NCBI GenBank assembly: GCA_016210395.1
Contig: JACQUI010000077.1
Coordinates: 1-17,090 of the forward strand
DNA length: 17,090 bases
Direction of reading: 5' to 3'
DNA from: Chloroflexota bacterium
GTDB lineage: Bacteria; Chloroflexota; Dehalococcoidia; Lucifugimonadales; JACPCL1
Positions 1 through 7,718 of this stretch are shown piece after piece. The translations under genes and the position numbers were made by a program. The notes beneath the pieces are model-generated. The model saw only the letters and a program-made list of their open reading frames with translations, did no database searches and was not told where the DNA came from. Each line of letters opens with the position of its first letter. The stretch's first letter is position 1.

Positions 1-272
1 ATCTAGCCGTATCTGGGATGTAGCCAGACAACATCTTGACGATTCCGCCGGTTTCGAATACAACAGAGGCGAGGCGCATCGGGAAAACTCGATGTAGCCA
101 GAAGAAACGTTGTTTTGTATCTGCTCGCCTGGAAGTTCGGTATAGACGCCGCGCTTACCTCCGCTGCTGGCGGACCGCCATTCCGCATCATCAGGAGAGC
201 GGCGAACGGCTGCCCCTGAGCCGGGTACGCCCCCTCCCCGCAAGTGATACATCTCCCCTTTTCAGTTGCCGC

Positions 273-300
273 TTGACATTAGGACTTTGTTATGCAGAAT
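273..300 (+). promoter_or_regulatory. Possible sigma-70-type promoter for the radical SAM gene
   Basis: A perfect -35 box TTGACA lies at 273-278. A weaker -10 candidate CAGAAT lies at 295-300, with a 16-base spacer. The start codon is about 35 bases further on at 335. Nothing in the first 334 bases reads as a convincing gene, so this is the most plausible promoter in that stretch. Only the -35 element is a strong match. Confidence 0.35.
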
Positions 301-334
301 AAGACTAGAACAACAGTTCTTGCAGGAACACCCA

Positions 335-1671
335 ATGCTTATCCAGACCTCACCCGATGCCTATGAAAAGCTGCGACATCTGGGCGGCATGGCCACCGAC
401 GATGTCCTGGCCCCTGAAGACCATAAGTTCAACGCGCCCCAGGACGCCTACGAGCAGCCCCGCAACCGGGCGTTGCCCGCCGGCGTCTACAAGGCGGCCA
501 TGCCCAACGGCAAGACAATCTCCCTGTTGCGCGTCATGTTCACCGACGTCTGCAAGTACGACTGCGCATACTGCCCCAACAGCGTCTGGGCGCCTCGCCG
601 CCGCTATGGGTTCAAGGTGGACGAGCTCGCCAGGCTGTTCATGGAGCTCTACCAGCGCCAGACGGTCGCAGGCCTCTTCCTCAGCTCGGGCATCGCCAGC
701 ACGCCCGATGGCATCATGGAGAAGCTGTTGGACACCGTGGACGCCCTTCGCAACCGCTACAAGTTCAGGGGATACATCCACCTGAAGGTCATGCCCGGGG
801 CATCGCCCGCCGGCGTGGAAGCGGCGCACCGGCTCGGCACGCGGCTGTCCATCAACATGGAGCTACCCACCGCAGAGCATCTGGCCAAGGTAAGCACCAT
901 GAAGGACTTCAATAACCACATCCTGGAGCCGATGAAGGCCATCCACAACCACATTCAAGCAGCTACGCCCGGAGGCGGAGCGGCAGGACAGGTGACCCAG
1001 CTTGTGGTGGGCGCGGCTGAGGAGTCGGACATGGACATCTACCACCGCATGGCCCAGCTCTACGGCCAGTGGAGGTTCAAACGCGTCTACTACCAGCCGT
1101 TCCGCCCGGCCCGCTACACGCCCCTGGAGGAGCATCCCGCGACGCCCATGCTGCGGGCCCATCGCCTGTACCAGTTGGACTGGCTCAGCCGCATCTACGG
1201 CTACTCCGAGGAGGAGCTGCGGCCCGCCTTCGATGGCGGTGGCTTCCTGCCCCTGGAGGTGACCCCAAGCTCCTCCTGGCGGCCTACAGCTACCGCGACG
1301 AGGTAATTGACGTGAACCACGCCGGCTATGGAAAACTCCTGCGCGTGCCGGGCGTAGGGCCGGCGGCGGCAAGGCGTATTGTCGCCCAGCGCAGGCGGTC
1401 AACCATAAACACCTGGCGCGACCTCCAGGCCATGGGTGTCGTGGCCAAGCGGGCCAAAGCTTTCTTGGGCTTCCCAGGGTACAAGCCAGAGAAGGCCCAT
1501 CAGATGAAGCTTGAACTCCTCTCTTCCGAGCGGCCAAAGAGCTTGACTGCCCAGGCTTTCGCTCCCGCGCCCCAAGCAACGCATGCTGCTGGATGCGCGT
1601 CATGCGCCGGCTCCGGCTGCGGCGGCTGTCCAGTGGCTACGCTGAAGCGCGCGCGGCCTGCATCTGCTTGA
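335..1671 (+). CDS. Radical SAM protein with C-terminal helix-hairpin-helix, putative DNA modification/repair family; frameshifted
   Basis: The N-terminal part has the radical SAM signature CKYDCAYC (Cys73, Cys77, Cys80), which binds the [4Fe-4S] cluster that cleaves S-adenosylmethionine. A C-terminal helix-hairpin-helix (LLRVPGVGPAAARRI, about residues 336-350) suggests DNA binding. This order matches the family called putative DNA modification/repair radical SAM protein, often found beside a uracil-DNA-glycosylase-like gene, which is absent here. The reading frame breaks at 1259-1261: up to LPLEV it runs in one frame and stops at 1306, while DPKLLLAAY continues in the frame one base earlier and runs to the stop at 1669-1671. 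Restoring one base gives about 445 residues with normal family architecture. The tail adds CxxCx4CxxC (Cys421, 424, 429, 432). ATG 335 was chosen because GCAGGA lies just upstream; an in-frame TTG at 266 is less likely. It could be a true pseudogene or an assembly error. Confidence 0.85.
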
Positions 1672-1689
1672 TCCTGGCGCTTTACACAG

Positions 1690-4095
1690 CTAGCCCGCCG
1701 CCTGGGTGGGCTTCGAGCGCTTGGCGAAGCCGGCCAGCCGTTTCCAGAAAATAACCGCCAGCAAGCCAACAACCGCCAGGAACGCGAACACCAGAGAGCG
1801 CCGCGCCATGCCGCCCACAATGGCATCGGACACCGAGGGCGCCACCTCCTGCGCTTTCTCCATAGCTATAAGCTGAACGCCTTGCACGTCGCGCGCTGCG
1901 TCTTGGAGCGCCTCATCAATCCGGGGCCACGCCACGATGGAGTAGACAACGCCGAAAATGACGAAGGACAGTAGGGCGGCGATTGCCAGGGCTGAAGCGC
2001 CCCAGGCCAGCCTGCCGCGCCAGCTCCTGCCGCCCAAGAATGCGATGGCCAGGAGAAGCAACGCTGGAATCAGGTAGGCGATGAACCGGAGCCCGCGCAC
2101 TTGCCCTAGCAGCCGCCTGTTCTGGTCAATAGTCTCGAAATCACCCGCCGAGTTGCCGCTTCCCTCCATCGCCTCCCGCAAGTCCTCCTGGTTGAAGGTG
2201 AAGCCGTCGCGGGCATAGGCAAGCGCCTTGTCATACGTCTCTAATGTGTCCGGACCACTCTTGCCGATAAGCGTCCGTAAATCCGAATCTGTGTACGTTG
2301 CACCTTCCCTGGACCAGCGGCGCACGTCGTCCAGCCGCTTGACCGTCTCGCTGGTTTCGCCGCCCAGGGCCTTGCGCAGGTCGGCGTCGGTGAAGCGGTA
2401 GCCGCTCTTCTCCCAGCCCAGGGCCTGGTCCAACAGGCGCTCGTGCTCTGCATTGAGTGTCTTGCGCAGGTCGGCGTCGGTGTATGCGAACTCCTTGGGC
2501 ACCGCGCCGCCGACGTGCTGGCGCACCTGCTGGGTGAGGAGGCTCCCGAAGTTGTCCAGAAGCCACTGGAACGTGACGCCTTGGGTCAGAAGCGTCTTGT
2601 CCACGCCTACCTGTTTCGCGATGTCATCCTCCGTCACGGGCATGCCGGTCAGGTTCAGCGCCTGCTTCATCTCTTCCAGAGAGAAGCCCGTAGGCCGGCA
2701 GGTAGGGATGCTCTGGAGCGAGCCTGCTTTCAGCAAATCGGTCGCCTGGCTGAACGTGCAGCGGGGCAAGGCGTCCCACTGCTGCTGGAGCTTCTGCTTG
2801 ACCAGTGACTCGATGGCCACGAGCGCCTGCTCCTTGGGCTGCTCCAGAGGCACGACGATGCGGAAGCCGGTCCTGTCGCCCACCAGGAAGGGGACAACCT
2901 CGTCAATCATTCCTTCGGCCTGCTGCCGCACGAACTCCGGCGGCAGCGCCTGCCGCAGCACCGCCTTCACTTCATCAGGCGTCACGCTGGCGCCCAGGGG
3001 CAGCGCGATGGGCGCGCTCACGCTCTGCTTCAGCAGCGTATCCACCACCTGGTCAATGGCCTTCTCATACGCCCCTGACTCTTGCAGGAGGCGCTTTGCC
3101 ACCGGCACGGCGGCGATGGTCCTGTCTTTCAGCGGTATGAGGATAACAAAGCTGTCCTGCTTGCCTGCAAGGTACGGCGTGACGCCGTCCACAGCCGCCT
3201 CGGTGCGGGCCTGGAGCCATTCGGGGGTAGCCACCTCCGAAGCCGCGGAGGCGATCTGGTCTGCGGTCAGTGTCAGGCCGAAAGGCAATGCGCCGAAGCC
3301 GCTGAGCTGCTTCTGCACGGCGTCGCGGAACTCGGGGCGCTGGAGGGCCTCGTACACGCCGGATGCAGCCAGCAGCTCTTCCAGGGCGGGCCCGGCAGCT
3401 TCAATCCTGTCGCCGATGGGGACGACGATGGCGAAGTGCTCGTTTTCCCCCGTCGCGTAGGGGACCGCTTCGTCAACTACCTCCACCATCACCCCTTCCA
3501 GCCACTCCTTTGTCACCACCGCCTTGAAGGCGTTCATGGCGTCGTCGCCCTCAATGCGGATGCCCAGGGGCAGGTTGCCTGCGCCCTTTAGCGACTTGTC
3601 CACCTCGGGCGCCATGACCTCGTCCGTAATCAGCGCATAGGTCTCCGGGTCCGAGGCCAGGTCTTTGATGCCCTCGCCCAGGTTCTCTATGGGCTCTTTC
3701 AAGGGTATGGTGACGGAAAACTCGTCGGTGTCGCCGACGACGTAGGGCACCACTTCTCTCAGGATATTCTCCGCCTGCTCCTGCAGCCACTCCGGCGGAA
3801 GCGTCGTCTCGAGAAGGTTGGTGACCTGGGGATCTACCTCCTTGGGGTCAATAGGAAAGGCTGCGTCCGGGTCCTTGCGCTTTTGCTCCTGCCAGTCCTT
3901 GCTGGCCTCGTCAAACGCGGCAGGCAACACGCTATCGTATGCCCAGTTGAAGACATCGGCCTTGCGGAGCTGGGAAACATAGAAGCCGGCGGAGAAGACC
4001 GTAGAGTTGACCTGGGCGATGACGCTGGATGCGATGAACAGGGGAACGAAGAGGAAGATCAACATGACCGCGAAAATGCGGCGCAGGACTATCAT
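1690..4095 (-). CDS. Large membrane-anchored repeat protein of unknown function (801 aa)
   Basis: I do not recognise a family. Residues 5-27 form a signal anchor or signal peptide (MLIFLFVPLFIASSVIA). Hydrophobic segments at about 669-687, 696-721 and 766-785 span the membrane near the C-terminus, which ends in a basic tail. The roughly 640 residues between are probably outside the cytoplasm. They hold four repeats of about 95 residues (98-430), each with P-E-W/F-L/V followed by VxPY/F..G....F.I..PL. Four shorter repeats of about 32 residues with the core (F/Y)T(D/N)xDLR follow (534-645). Cys446 and Cys466 lie between the two repeat sets and could form a disulfide. The stop is 18 bases from the stop of the convergent radical SAM gene. 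A purine-rich GGTGGTG precedes the ATG. An envelope adhesion, scaffold or stress-sensing role would be guesswork. Confidence 0.85.
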   Translation of the reverse strand: MIVLRRIFAVMLIFLFVPLFIASSVIAQVNSTVFSAGFYVSQLRKADVFNWAYDSVLPAAFDEASKDWQEQKRKDPDAAFPIDPKEVDPQVTNLLETTLPPEWLQEQAENILREVVPYVVGDTDEFSVTIPLKEPIENLGEGIKDLASDPETYALITDEVMAPEVDKSLKGAGNLPLGIRIEGDDAMNAFKAVVTKEWLEGVMVEVVDEAVPYATGENEHFAIVVPIGDRIEAAGPALEELLAASGVYEALQRPEFRDAVQKQLSGFGALPFGLTLTADQIASAASEVATPEWLQARTEAAVDGVTPYLAGKQDSFVILIPLKDRTIAAVPVAKRLLQESGAYEKAIDQVVDTLLKQSVSAPIALPLGASVTPDEVKAVLRQALPPEFVRQQAEGMIDEVVPFLVGDRTGFRIVVPLEQPKEQALVAIESLVKQKLQQQWDALPRCTFSQATDLLKAGSLQSIPTCRPTGFSLEEMKQALNLTGMPVTEDDIAKQVGVDKTLLTQGVTFQWLLDNFGSLLTQQVRQHVGGAVPKEFAYTDADLRKTLNAEHERLLDQALGWEKSGYRFTDADLRKALGGETSETVKRLDDVRRWSREGATYTDSDLRTLIGKSGPDTLETYDKALAYARDGFTFNQEDLREAMEGSGNSAGDFETIDQNRRLLGQVRGLRFIAYLIPALLLLAIAFLGGRSWRGRLAWGASALAIAALLSFVIFGVVYSIVAWPRIDEALQDAARDVQGVQLIAMEKAQEVAPSVSDAIVGGMARRSLVFAFLAVVGLLAVIFWKRLAGFAKRSKPTQAAG
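2161..2496 (-). repeat. Four short protein repeats with core (F/Y)T(D/N)xDLR
   Basis: The cores FAYTDADLRKTL, YRFTDADLRKAL, ATYTDSDLRTLI and FTFNQEDLREAM lie at about residues 536, 567, 599 and 632 of the 801-residue protein. The first two units share an exact 22-base direct repeat in the DNA (2371-2392 and 2461-2482, 90 bases apart), so these two copies are the most recent or the most constrained. They lie just before the C-terminal membrane segments. Confidence 0.75.
2806..3804 (-). repeat. Four tandem protein repeats of about 95 residues
   Basis: Within the 801-residue protein the landmarks VVPYVVGDTDEFSVTIPL (116), AVPYATGENEHFAIVVPI (210), VTPYLAGKQDSFVILIPL (305) and VVPFLVGDRTGFRIVVPL (400) recur every 94-95 residues. 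Each is preceded by an EWL/EFV helix-start motif about 15 residues upstream. A linker with LPxGxxxxxD separates successive units. The copies have diverged strongly, so this is an old duplication rather than a recent slippage event. Confidence 0.8.
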
Positions 4096-4187
4096 GCGAT
4101 TGCACCACCAGTTATTCAGGTAGGCCTATTCTATGAGCGGCCAGGAGGGGGGTCAACAGACACGCGAGGCGCTACACACCAAATTAC

Positions 4188-4200
4188 GTGCGTCACGCAC
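4188..4200. promoter_or_regulatory. Short perfect palindrome in a divergent intergenic region
   Basis: GTGCGT-C-ACGCAC has 6-base arms around a single central base. It lies in the 174 bases between the divergent starts of the 801-residue membrane protein and the small membrane protein at 4270. Size and position suit a dimeric regulator's operator, but there is only one copy and no known consensus is recognised. Confidence 0.25.
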
Positions 4201-4269
4201 TGGCCTGCGCCAGCATGCGACTGCTACGATGGCGATAACCGTTCCGAAACGTGCGATATCCTTCTCGTG

Positions 4270-4659
4270 ATGCACGCCGTTATGCCCAGGAAACAACGCC
4301 TCCAGAAGAAGCACGCCATCATGCTGGTCGGCTTCGCCATCACCTTCGCCGGAATGATCACGGCCGCTATCGTCAGCGGCGACGGCCACCCCGACGGCAT
4401 GGACGGCCTTGGCCAGGCGGCCCAGGGCGGGAGCGCGACGCCTTCCAGCGAGGCCGCCGGTGGCATCACGCTACGCGATCTCAACCGCGCCCTGGCTGAT
4501 TCCTATTCCTCCGATGTGGGCCCCCACTCCCTGGCGGACCCCACGCCAACGCCTGCTCTGGATGCGCCGTGGCCTGGCTGGCCGTTCTCTCGCCAGGGGC
4601 AGGACGCCGGGGCCGCTGACTACCCCAAGGTGGACAACCCGCTCACGCCTTCTTCGTAG
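4270..4659 (+). CDS. Small single-span membrane protein of unknown function (about 129 aa)
   Basis: A basic N-terminus (MPRKQRLQKKH) is followed by one hydrophobic segment (AIMLVGFAITFAGMITAAIV, about residues 16-35). The rest is a hydrophilic tail rich in Gly, Pro, Asp and Ser. This predicts an anchored protein with its C-terminal part outside. Codons strongly prefer G or C in the third position, as in the neighbours, which supports real coding. ATG 4270 and ATG 4282 are both possible starts; neither has a clear Shine-Dalgarno. The last 17 bases overlap the end of the convergent MFS gene. No family is recognised. Confidence 0.6.
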   Translation: MHAVMPRKQRLQKKHAIMLVGFAITFAGMITAAIVSGDGHPDGMDGLGQAAQGGSATPSSEAAGGITLRDLNRALADSYSSDVGPHSLADPTPTPALDAPWPGWPFSRQGQDAGAADYPKVDNPLTPSS

Positions 4660-5896
4660 CGCCCGCCGCCCCTGTTTCCGGCAGCAGCACTCCCCCGGCG
4701 AGCAGGCTCCAGGAAAGCGCCGCAAACAGCACGAACCCCAGGACATACGTCCCTGTCAGATCGGTGAGTGCGCCTACAGCCAGGGGCGCGATAAACGCCA
4801 GGGTGCTGCCGAAGCCTCCCAGGATTGCGCCCATGGCAGCCACCCGCCGGGGCGTCACGCCCGGCAGCTCCATGGGTATGGTGATGAAGGCAGGGATATA
4901 GAACCATGCGCCGAAGCCCACGGCTATCAGCGCGGCATACATCATGGGCGTCCCGGCCAGGAGGAATGCCCCAAACCCACCCAGCCCGGTGCACACGCCT
5001 GCAACGATGAAGTACGGCTTGCGCCTTGGGAATCGCAGGGAAAGCAGTCCCGCCAGCAGCACCGTCCCCATGCCCATGAAGGGGAGAATGCCCGTGAGCG
5101 CGCCTGCCCTCTCCAGGGACATGCCGTGCGCCTCGTAGTAGAAGGTAGGAAGCCAGGTTGTGAGGGCCGCATACTGGCCGTAGGCCCCCGCATCCGCCGC
5201 AGCCAGGACCAGCACCGTTCTGGAGCGCAGCGCTGCCACCAGCTCCCCAAAGAGCGGCAGACGCTGCGCCGTTCCTGCGTTCTCCTGCGTCCGGCCCAGC
5301 GCCACCCAAACCAGGGCGCCGATCAGTGAAGCTCCTCCAAAGAGGCTCAGCGCAGCCTTCCAGCCAAAGGCGCCTGCCAGCGGCGCAGCCGAAAAGGTGG
5401 CGATGCTGATACCTGCCGAAAGGACGGCGATGTTCAGGCTGTTGACCAGCGCCAGTTCTTTTGGACGGAACCATTGCATCAAGAGAGGCCCGATGGCAGG
5501 GAACACCAGCGCGTAGCCGATGGCGTAGCTAAGACGGAGCCCCAGGACTGCAGGGAAGCTTCCTGCCAGGAAGGTGAAGACGTTTGCAGATCCCAGAAGC
5601 CATCCTATGGCGATCTGCTTCTTCAGCGGCAGCCGGCCCACCAACATGCTGCCGGGGAACTGCACCGCCGCTACAACCAAGATGACAAGGCTTGTCAGCA
5701 GGCTGGCCGTGGCGCGGCTCGCATCGTAGTCGTCCATGACAAGGGGCAACACGGGCGAAGCTGCGAAGAAGCTCAGTCCAAAGCCAAAGTTCAGCGCCAG
5801 CATCAGGCCGGCGATGACGTACCTGTACCGGCTCTGGCGCTGTTCGACCGCCGGCTTGTTGAGGTCCTGTCCTGTGGCTGCTCGTTCCTGCTGCAT
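4643..5896 (-). CDS. MFS transporter (417 aa)
   Basis: The sequence alternates hydrophobic segments and short charged loops across its whole length, consistent with about 12 transmembrane helices. An N-terminal cytoplasmic tail (MQQERAATGQDLNKPAVEQR) precedes helix 1 (YVIAGLMLALNFGFGLSFFA). The loop after helix 2 (GSMLVGRLPLKKQ) sits where the MFS motif A occurs. The central hydrophilic loop is GRTQENAGTAQRLPLFGELV. The length is normal for the major facilitator superfamily. The overall look resembles the CynX/NimT-type or other anion-uptake MFS groups, but the substrate cannot be read from the sequence. AGGAC lies just upstream of the ATG. It is divergent from the 59-residue gene at 5978 and convergent with the small membrane protein at 4270. 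Confidence 0.9.
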   Translation of the reverse strand: MQQERAATGQDLNKPAVEQRQSRYRYVIAGLMLALNFGFGLSFFAASPVLPLVMDDYDASRATASLLTSLVILVVAAVQFPGSMLVGRLPLKKQIAIGWLLGSANVFTFLAGSFPAVLGLRLSYAIGYALVFPAIGPLLMQWFRPKELALVNSLNIAVLSAGISIATFSAAPLAGAFGWKAALSLFGGASLIGALVWVALGRTQENAGTAQRLPLFGELVAALRSRTVLVLAAADAGAYGQYAALTTWLPTFYYEAHGMSLERAGALTGILPFMGMGTVLLAGLLSLRFPRRKPYFIVAGVCTGLGGFGAFLLAGTPMMYAALIAVGFGAWFYIPAFITIPMELPGVTPRRVAAMGAILGGFGSTLAFIAPLAVGALTDLTGTYVLGFVLFAALSWSLLAGGVLLPETGAAGATKKA

Positions 5897-5963
5897 ACGT
5901 CCTGCTATTGTAGCCTGACATTGCCCTCTCGCCCAACAGCCCCCTTCTTCGTAGCATCAGGGC

Positions 5964-5971
5964 AAAGGAGG
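5964..5971 (+). promoter_or_regulatory. Strong ribosome binding site of the 59-residue gene
   Basis: AAAGGAGG is a near-perfect Shine-Dalgarno placed 6 bases before ATG 5978. It is the best one in this part of the window, and it fixes the start of a gene whose longer in-frame open stretch upstream is only a shadow of the MFS gene on the other strand. Confidence 0.75.
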
Positions 5972-5977
5972 CGCAAC

Positions 5978-6157
5978 ATGCTCAACCGACCAAGCCTGCC
6001 TGCAGAGCGGTACAGGGTGAAGCTCTTCTCCGGAGCCGCACTGGAGAGTGACCTGAACATGTGGCTCGCCGGGAACCCCGGCGCGCTCGTCCAGATTTAC
6101 CTCGCCTACAACGGGACCGCCGCCGTGGCGCTGGCGCTCTACAGGACGAGCCAGTAG
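5978..6157 (+). CDS. Small protein of unknown function (59 aa)
   Basis: The 59-residue product starts MLNRPSLPAERYRVKLFSGA and ends with an alternating hydrophobic stretch (ALVQIYLAYNGTAAVALALY) before TSQ. This looks like a small folded alpha/beta protein or beta hairpin rather than a membrane helix. The strong Shine-Dalgarno and G/C third positions support expression. It sits between two MFS genes, divergent from the first and 91 bases upstream of the second on the same strand, so it may be co-transcribed with the latter. No family is recognised. Confidence 0.7.
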   Translation: MLNRPSLPAERYRVKLFSGAALESDLNMWLAGNPGALVQIYLAYNGTAAVALALYRTSQ

Positions 6158-6248
6158 CAAGACGCGCGGCAGGCTCACCACGCTAAAGGAGTGGCGGCGA
6201 GAGCAGTTTGTGGTAGCATGAGCAGCAAATTCGCCAGGTGGGGTGCCC

Positions 6249-7565
6249 ATGATTGACTCGGCACGCGCAAGACGTGGGCTCGATAAGCTTTTCTACGGCT
6301 GGTGGGTCGTTGTCTCGGGGTTTGCCTTGCAGGCCATCAACGGAGGCCTTCTCTTCCACGGCTTCACCGTGTACTTCCTGCCCCTGCAGAACGAGTTCGG
6401 CTGGAGCCGGGCACTGGTGGCCACGGGCTTCTCTGTGACACGCACGGAAAGCGCGCTCCTCGGCCCGCTGGAGGGCTGGGCAATTGACAAGTTCGGCCCC
6501 CGGGTCATTGTTGTCGTGGGGATTGTGCTGTTTGGAGCGGGGTTCATCGTCTTCAGCGCCACGACCTCGGTCGTCCACTACTTCCTCGCCTTCCTGGTCC
6601 TTGCCCTCGGCTCCAGCCTGGGCGGCTTTCTCGCCATCTCCGCGACCATCACCAACTGGTTCGCCCGGAGGAGGTCCCTGGCCATGGGCATCGCCATGAC
6701 CGGCATGGGCTTCGGCGGTCTCCTGGTGCCCGCCCTGGCATGGAGCATCACCACCTTTGGGTGGAGAAAGACAGCACTTGTCTCCGGACTGCTCGTCTGG
6801 GCAATCGGCATTCCGGCGGCGCTCCTCCTGCGCCACAAGCCTGAATCCTACGGCTACCTGCCCGATGGCGCAACGAGCAGCCCCCAAGCCGTGCGACCGG
6901 CCTCGCCAGGGACCGGAGGTGTAGCTCTGCCGGATTCATCCGAGGACTTTACCGTGAAGGAGGCCCTCAGGACACCCGCCTTCTGGCTCATCTCCGGAGG
7001 ACACGCCGCGGCGTTGCTTGTCGTGGCCGCCGTGTCGCTGCACCAGATCCCACACATGGTCCAGCGGCTGGACATGTCCCTGGAGGGCGCCGCGACGATC
7101 GTCGCCCTTCTGATGGGCATGACGATCGCGGGACAACTGGGGGGAGGGTTCCTTGGAGACAGGATCAACAAGAAGATGCTGCTGATTTCCTGCATGCTCG
7201 GACACGCCGCAGGCCTTCTGGTCTTTGCTTACGCAACCTCGGTGCTCCACCTGGTCTTGTTTGCAACGCTCCACGGCCTGGCGTGGGGCGCGCGCGGCCC
7301 ACTGATGCAATCGCTTCGGGCGGACTTCTTCGGCAGGAGATCGTTCGCAACAATCATGGGGTTCTCCTCAGCCATCGTAACCGTCGCCATGATCATCTCG
7401 CCCATCTTCGCCGGCTGGCTGGCCGACCTCCAGGGCGGGAGCTACACCCTGGCCTTTACCATCCTTGCTGTCCTGGCGGGCTTCGGCTCCACCTTCTTCT
7501 TGTTTGCCAACAAGCCCGTCCGCAAGTCACGCGCGCCCGCCGGTCCTGTTCATGCCATATCGTGA
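6249..7565 (+). CDS. MFS transporter, monocarboxylate/oxalate-formate-antiporter-like (438 aa)
   Basis: The protein opens with FYGWWVVVSGFALQAINGG, a helix 1 sequence typical of the OFA/monocarboxylate-like MFS group. It has about 12 predicted membrane helices and a motif-A-like loop, GWAIDKFGPR, between helices 2 and 3. The long middle loop (about residues 200-240) ends in FTVKEALRTPAFWLI, also typical of that group. It probably moves small organic acids across the cytoplasmic membrane; the exact substrate is unknown. ATG 6249 is preferred over GTG 6243 because AGGTGG at 6236-6241 is then correctly spaced. It converges on the patatin-like gene. Confidence 0.9.
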   Translation: MIDSARARRGLDKLFYGWWVVVSGFALQAINGGLLFHGFTVYFLPLQNEFGWSRALVATGFSVTRTESALLGPLEGWAIDKFGPRVIVVVGIVLFGAGFIVFSATTSVVHYFLAFLVLALGSSLGGFLAISATITNWFARRRSLAMGIAMTGMGFGGLLVPALAWSITTFGWRKTALVSGLLVWAIGIPAALLLRHKPESYGYLPDGATSSPQAVRPASPGTGGVALPDSSEDFTVKEALRTPAFWLISGGHAAALLVVAAVSLHQIPHMVQRLDMSLEGAATIVALLMGMTIAGQLGGGFLGDRINKKMLLISCMLGHAAGLLVFAYATSVLHLVLFATLHGLAWGARGPLMQSLRADFFGRRSFATIMGFSSAIVTVAMIISPIFAGWLADLQGGSYTLAFTILAVLAGFGSTFFLFANKPVRKSRAPAGPVHAIS

Positions 7566-7645
7566 ACGGGAAGGTCGCCCAAGAGCGCCGATTCGGATGA
7601 AAAAGCCTATCCGACACCCCAACCTTCAGGCTGAGGCATGATGAA

Positions 7646-7686
7646 AAGAGAGAGGAGCGGGTCGTTTGACCTGCCCCCCTCTCTTC
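7646..7686. terminator. Hairpin between convergent genes, possible bidirectional terminator
   Basis: AAGAGAGAGGAGCGGGTC and GACCTGCCCCCCTCTCTTC can pair through an 8-base outer stem (GAGAGAGG with CCTCTCTT), a small bulge and an inner GC/GGGTC stem with one G-U pair, closed by a GTTT loop. On the minus strand the stem is followed by a T-rich run (CTTTTCATC), so it fits best as terminator of the patatin-like gene ending at 7719. No T run follows on the plus strand. Confidence 0.45.
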
Positions 7687-7718
7687 ATACGCGTGAGGAG
7701 TGGATGACTATGTCACCC

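Noticed and set aside
17..102. 12-base direct repeat GATGTAGCCAGA at 17-28 and 91-102
   Set aside because: There are only two copies and no other symmetry or neighbouring element, so it does not support an array, att site or mobile element.
36..302. Open frame of 88 codons before the radical SAM gene
   Set aside because: It has no ribosome site, and its composition is rich in Arg, Cys and Ser in the manner of a GC-rich chance frame; it also overlaps the likely promoter.
2453..3460. Long plus-strand open frame of 335 codons inside the 801-residue gene
   Set aside because: It is antisense to a gene with clear internal protein repeats and membrane segments. Its own product is Ser/Arg/Cys-rich with no domain character, as expected for a shadow frame.
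6218..6256. 12-codon ORF overlapping the start of the second MFS gene
   Set aside because: No ribosome site lies at a proper distance, and the only nearby AGGTGG is spaced for ATG 6249.
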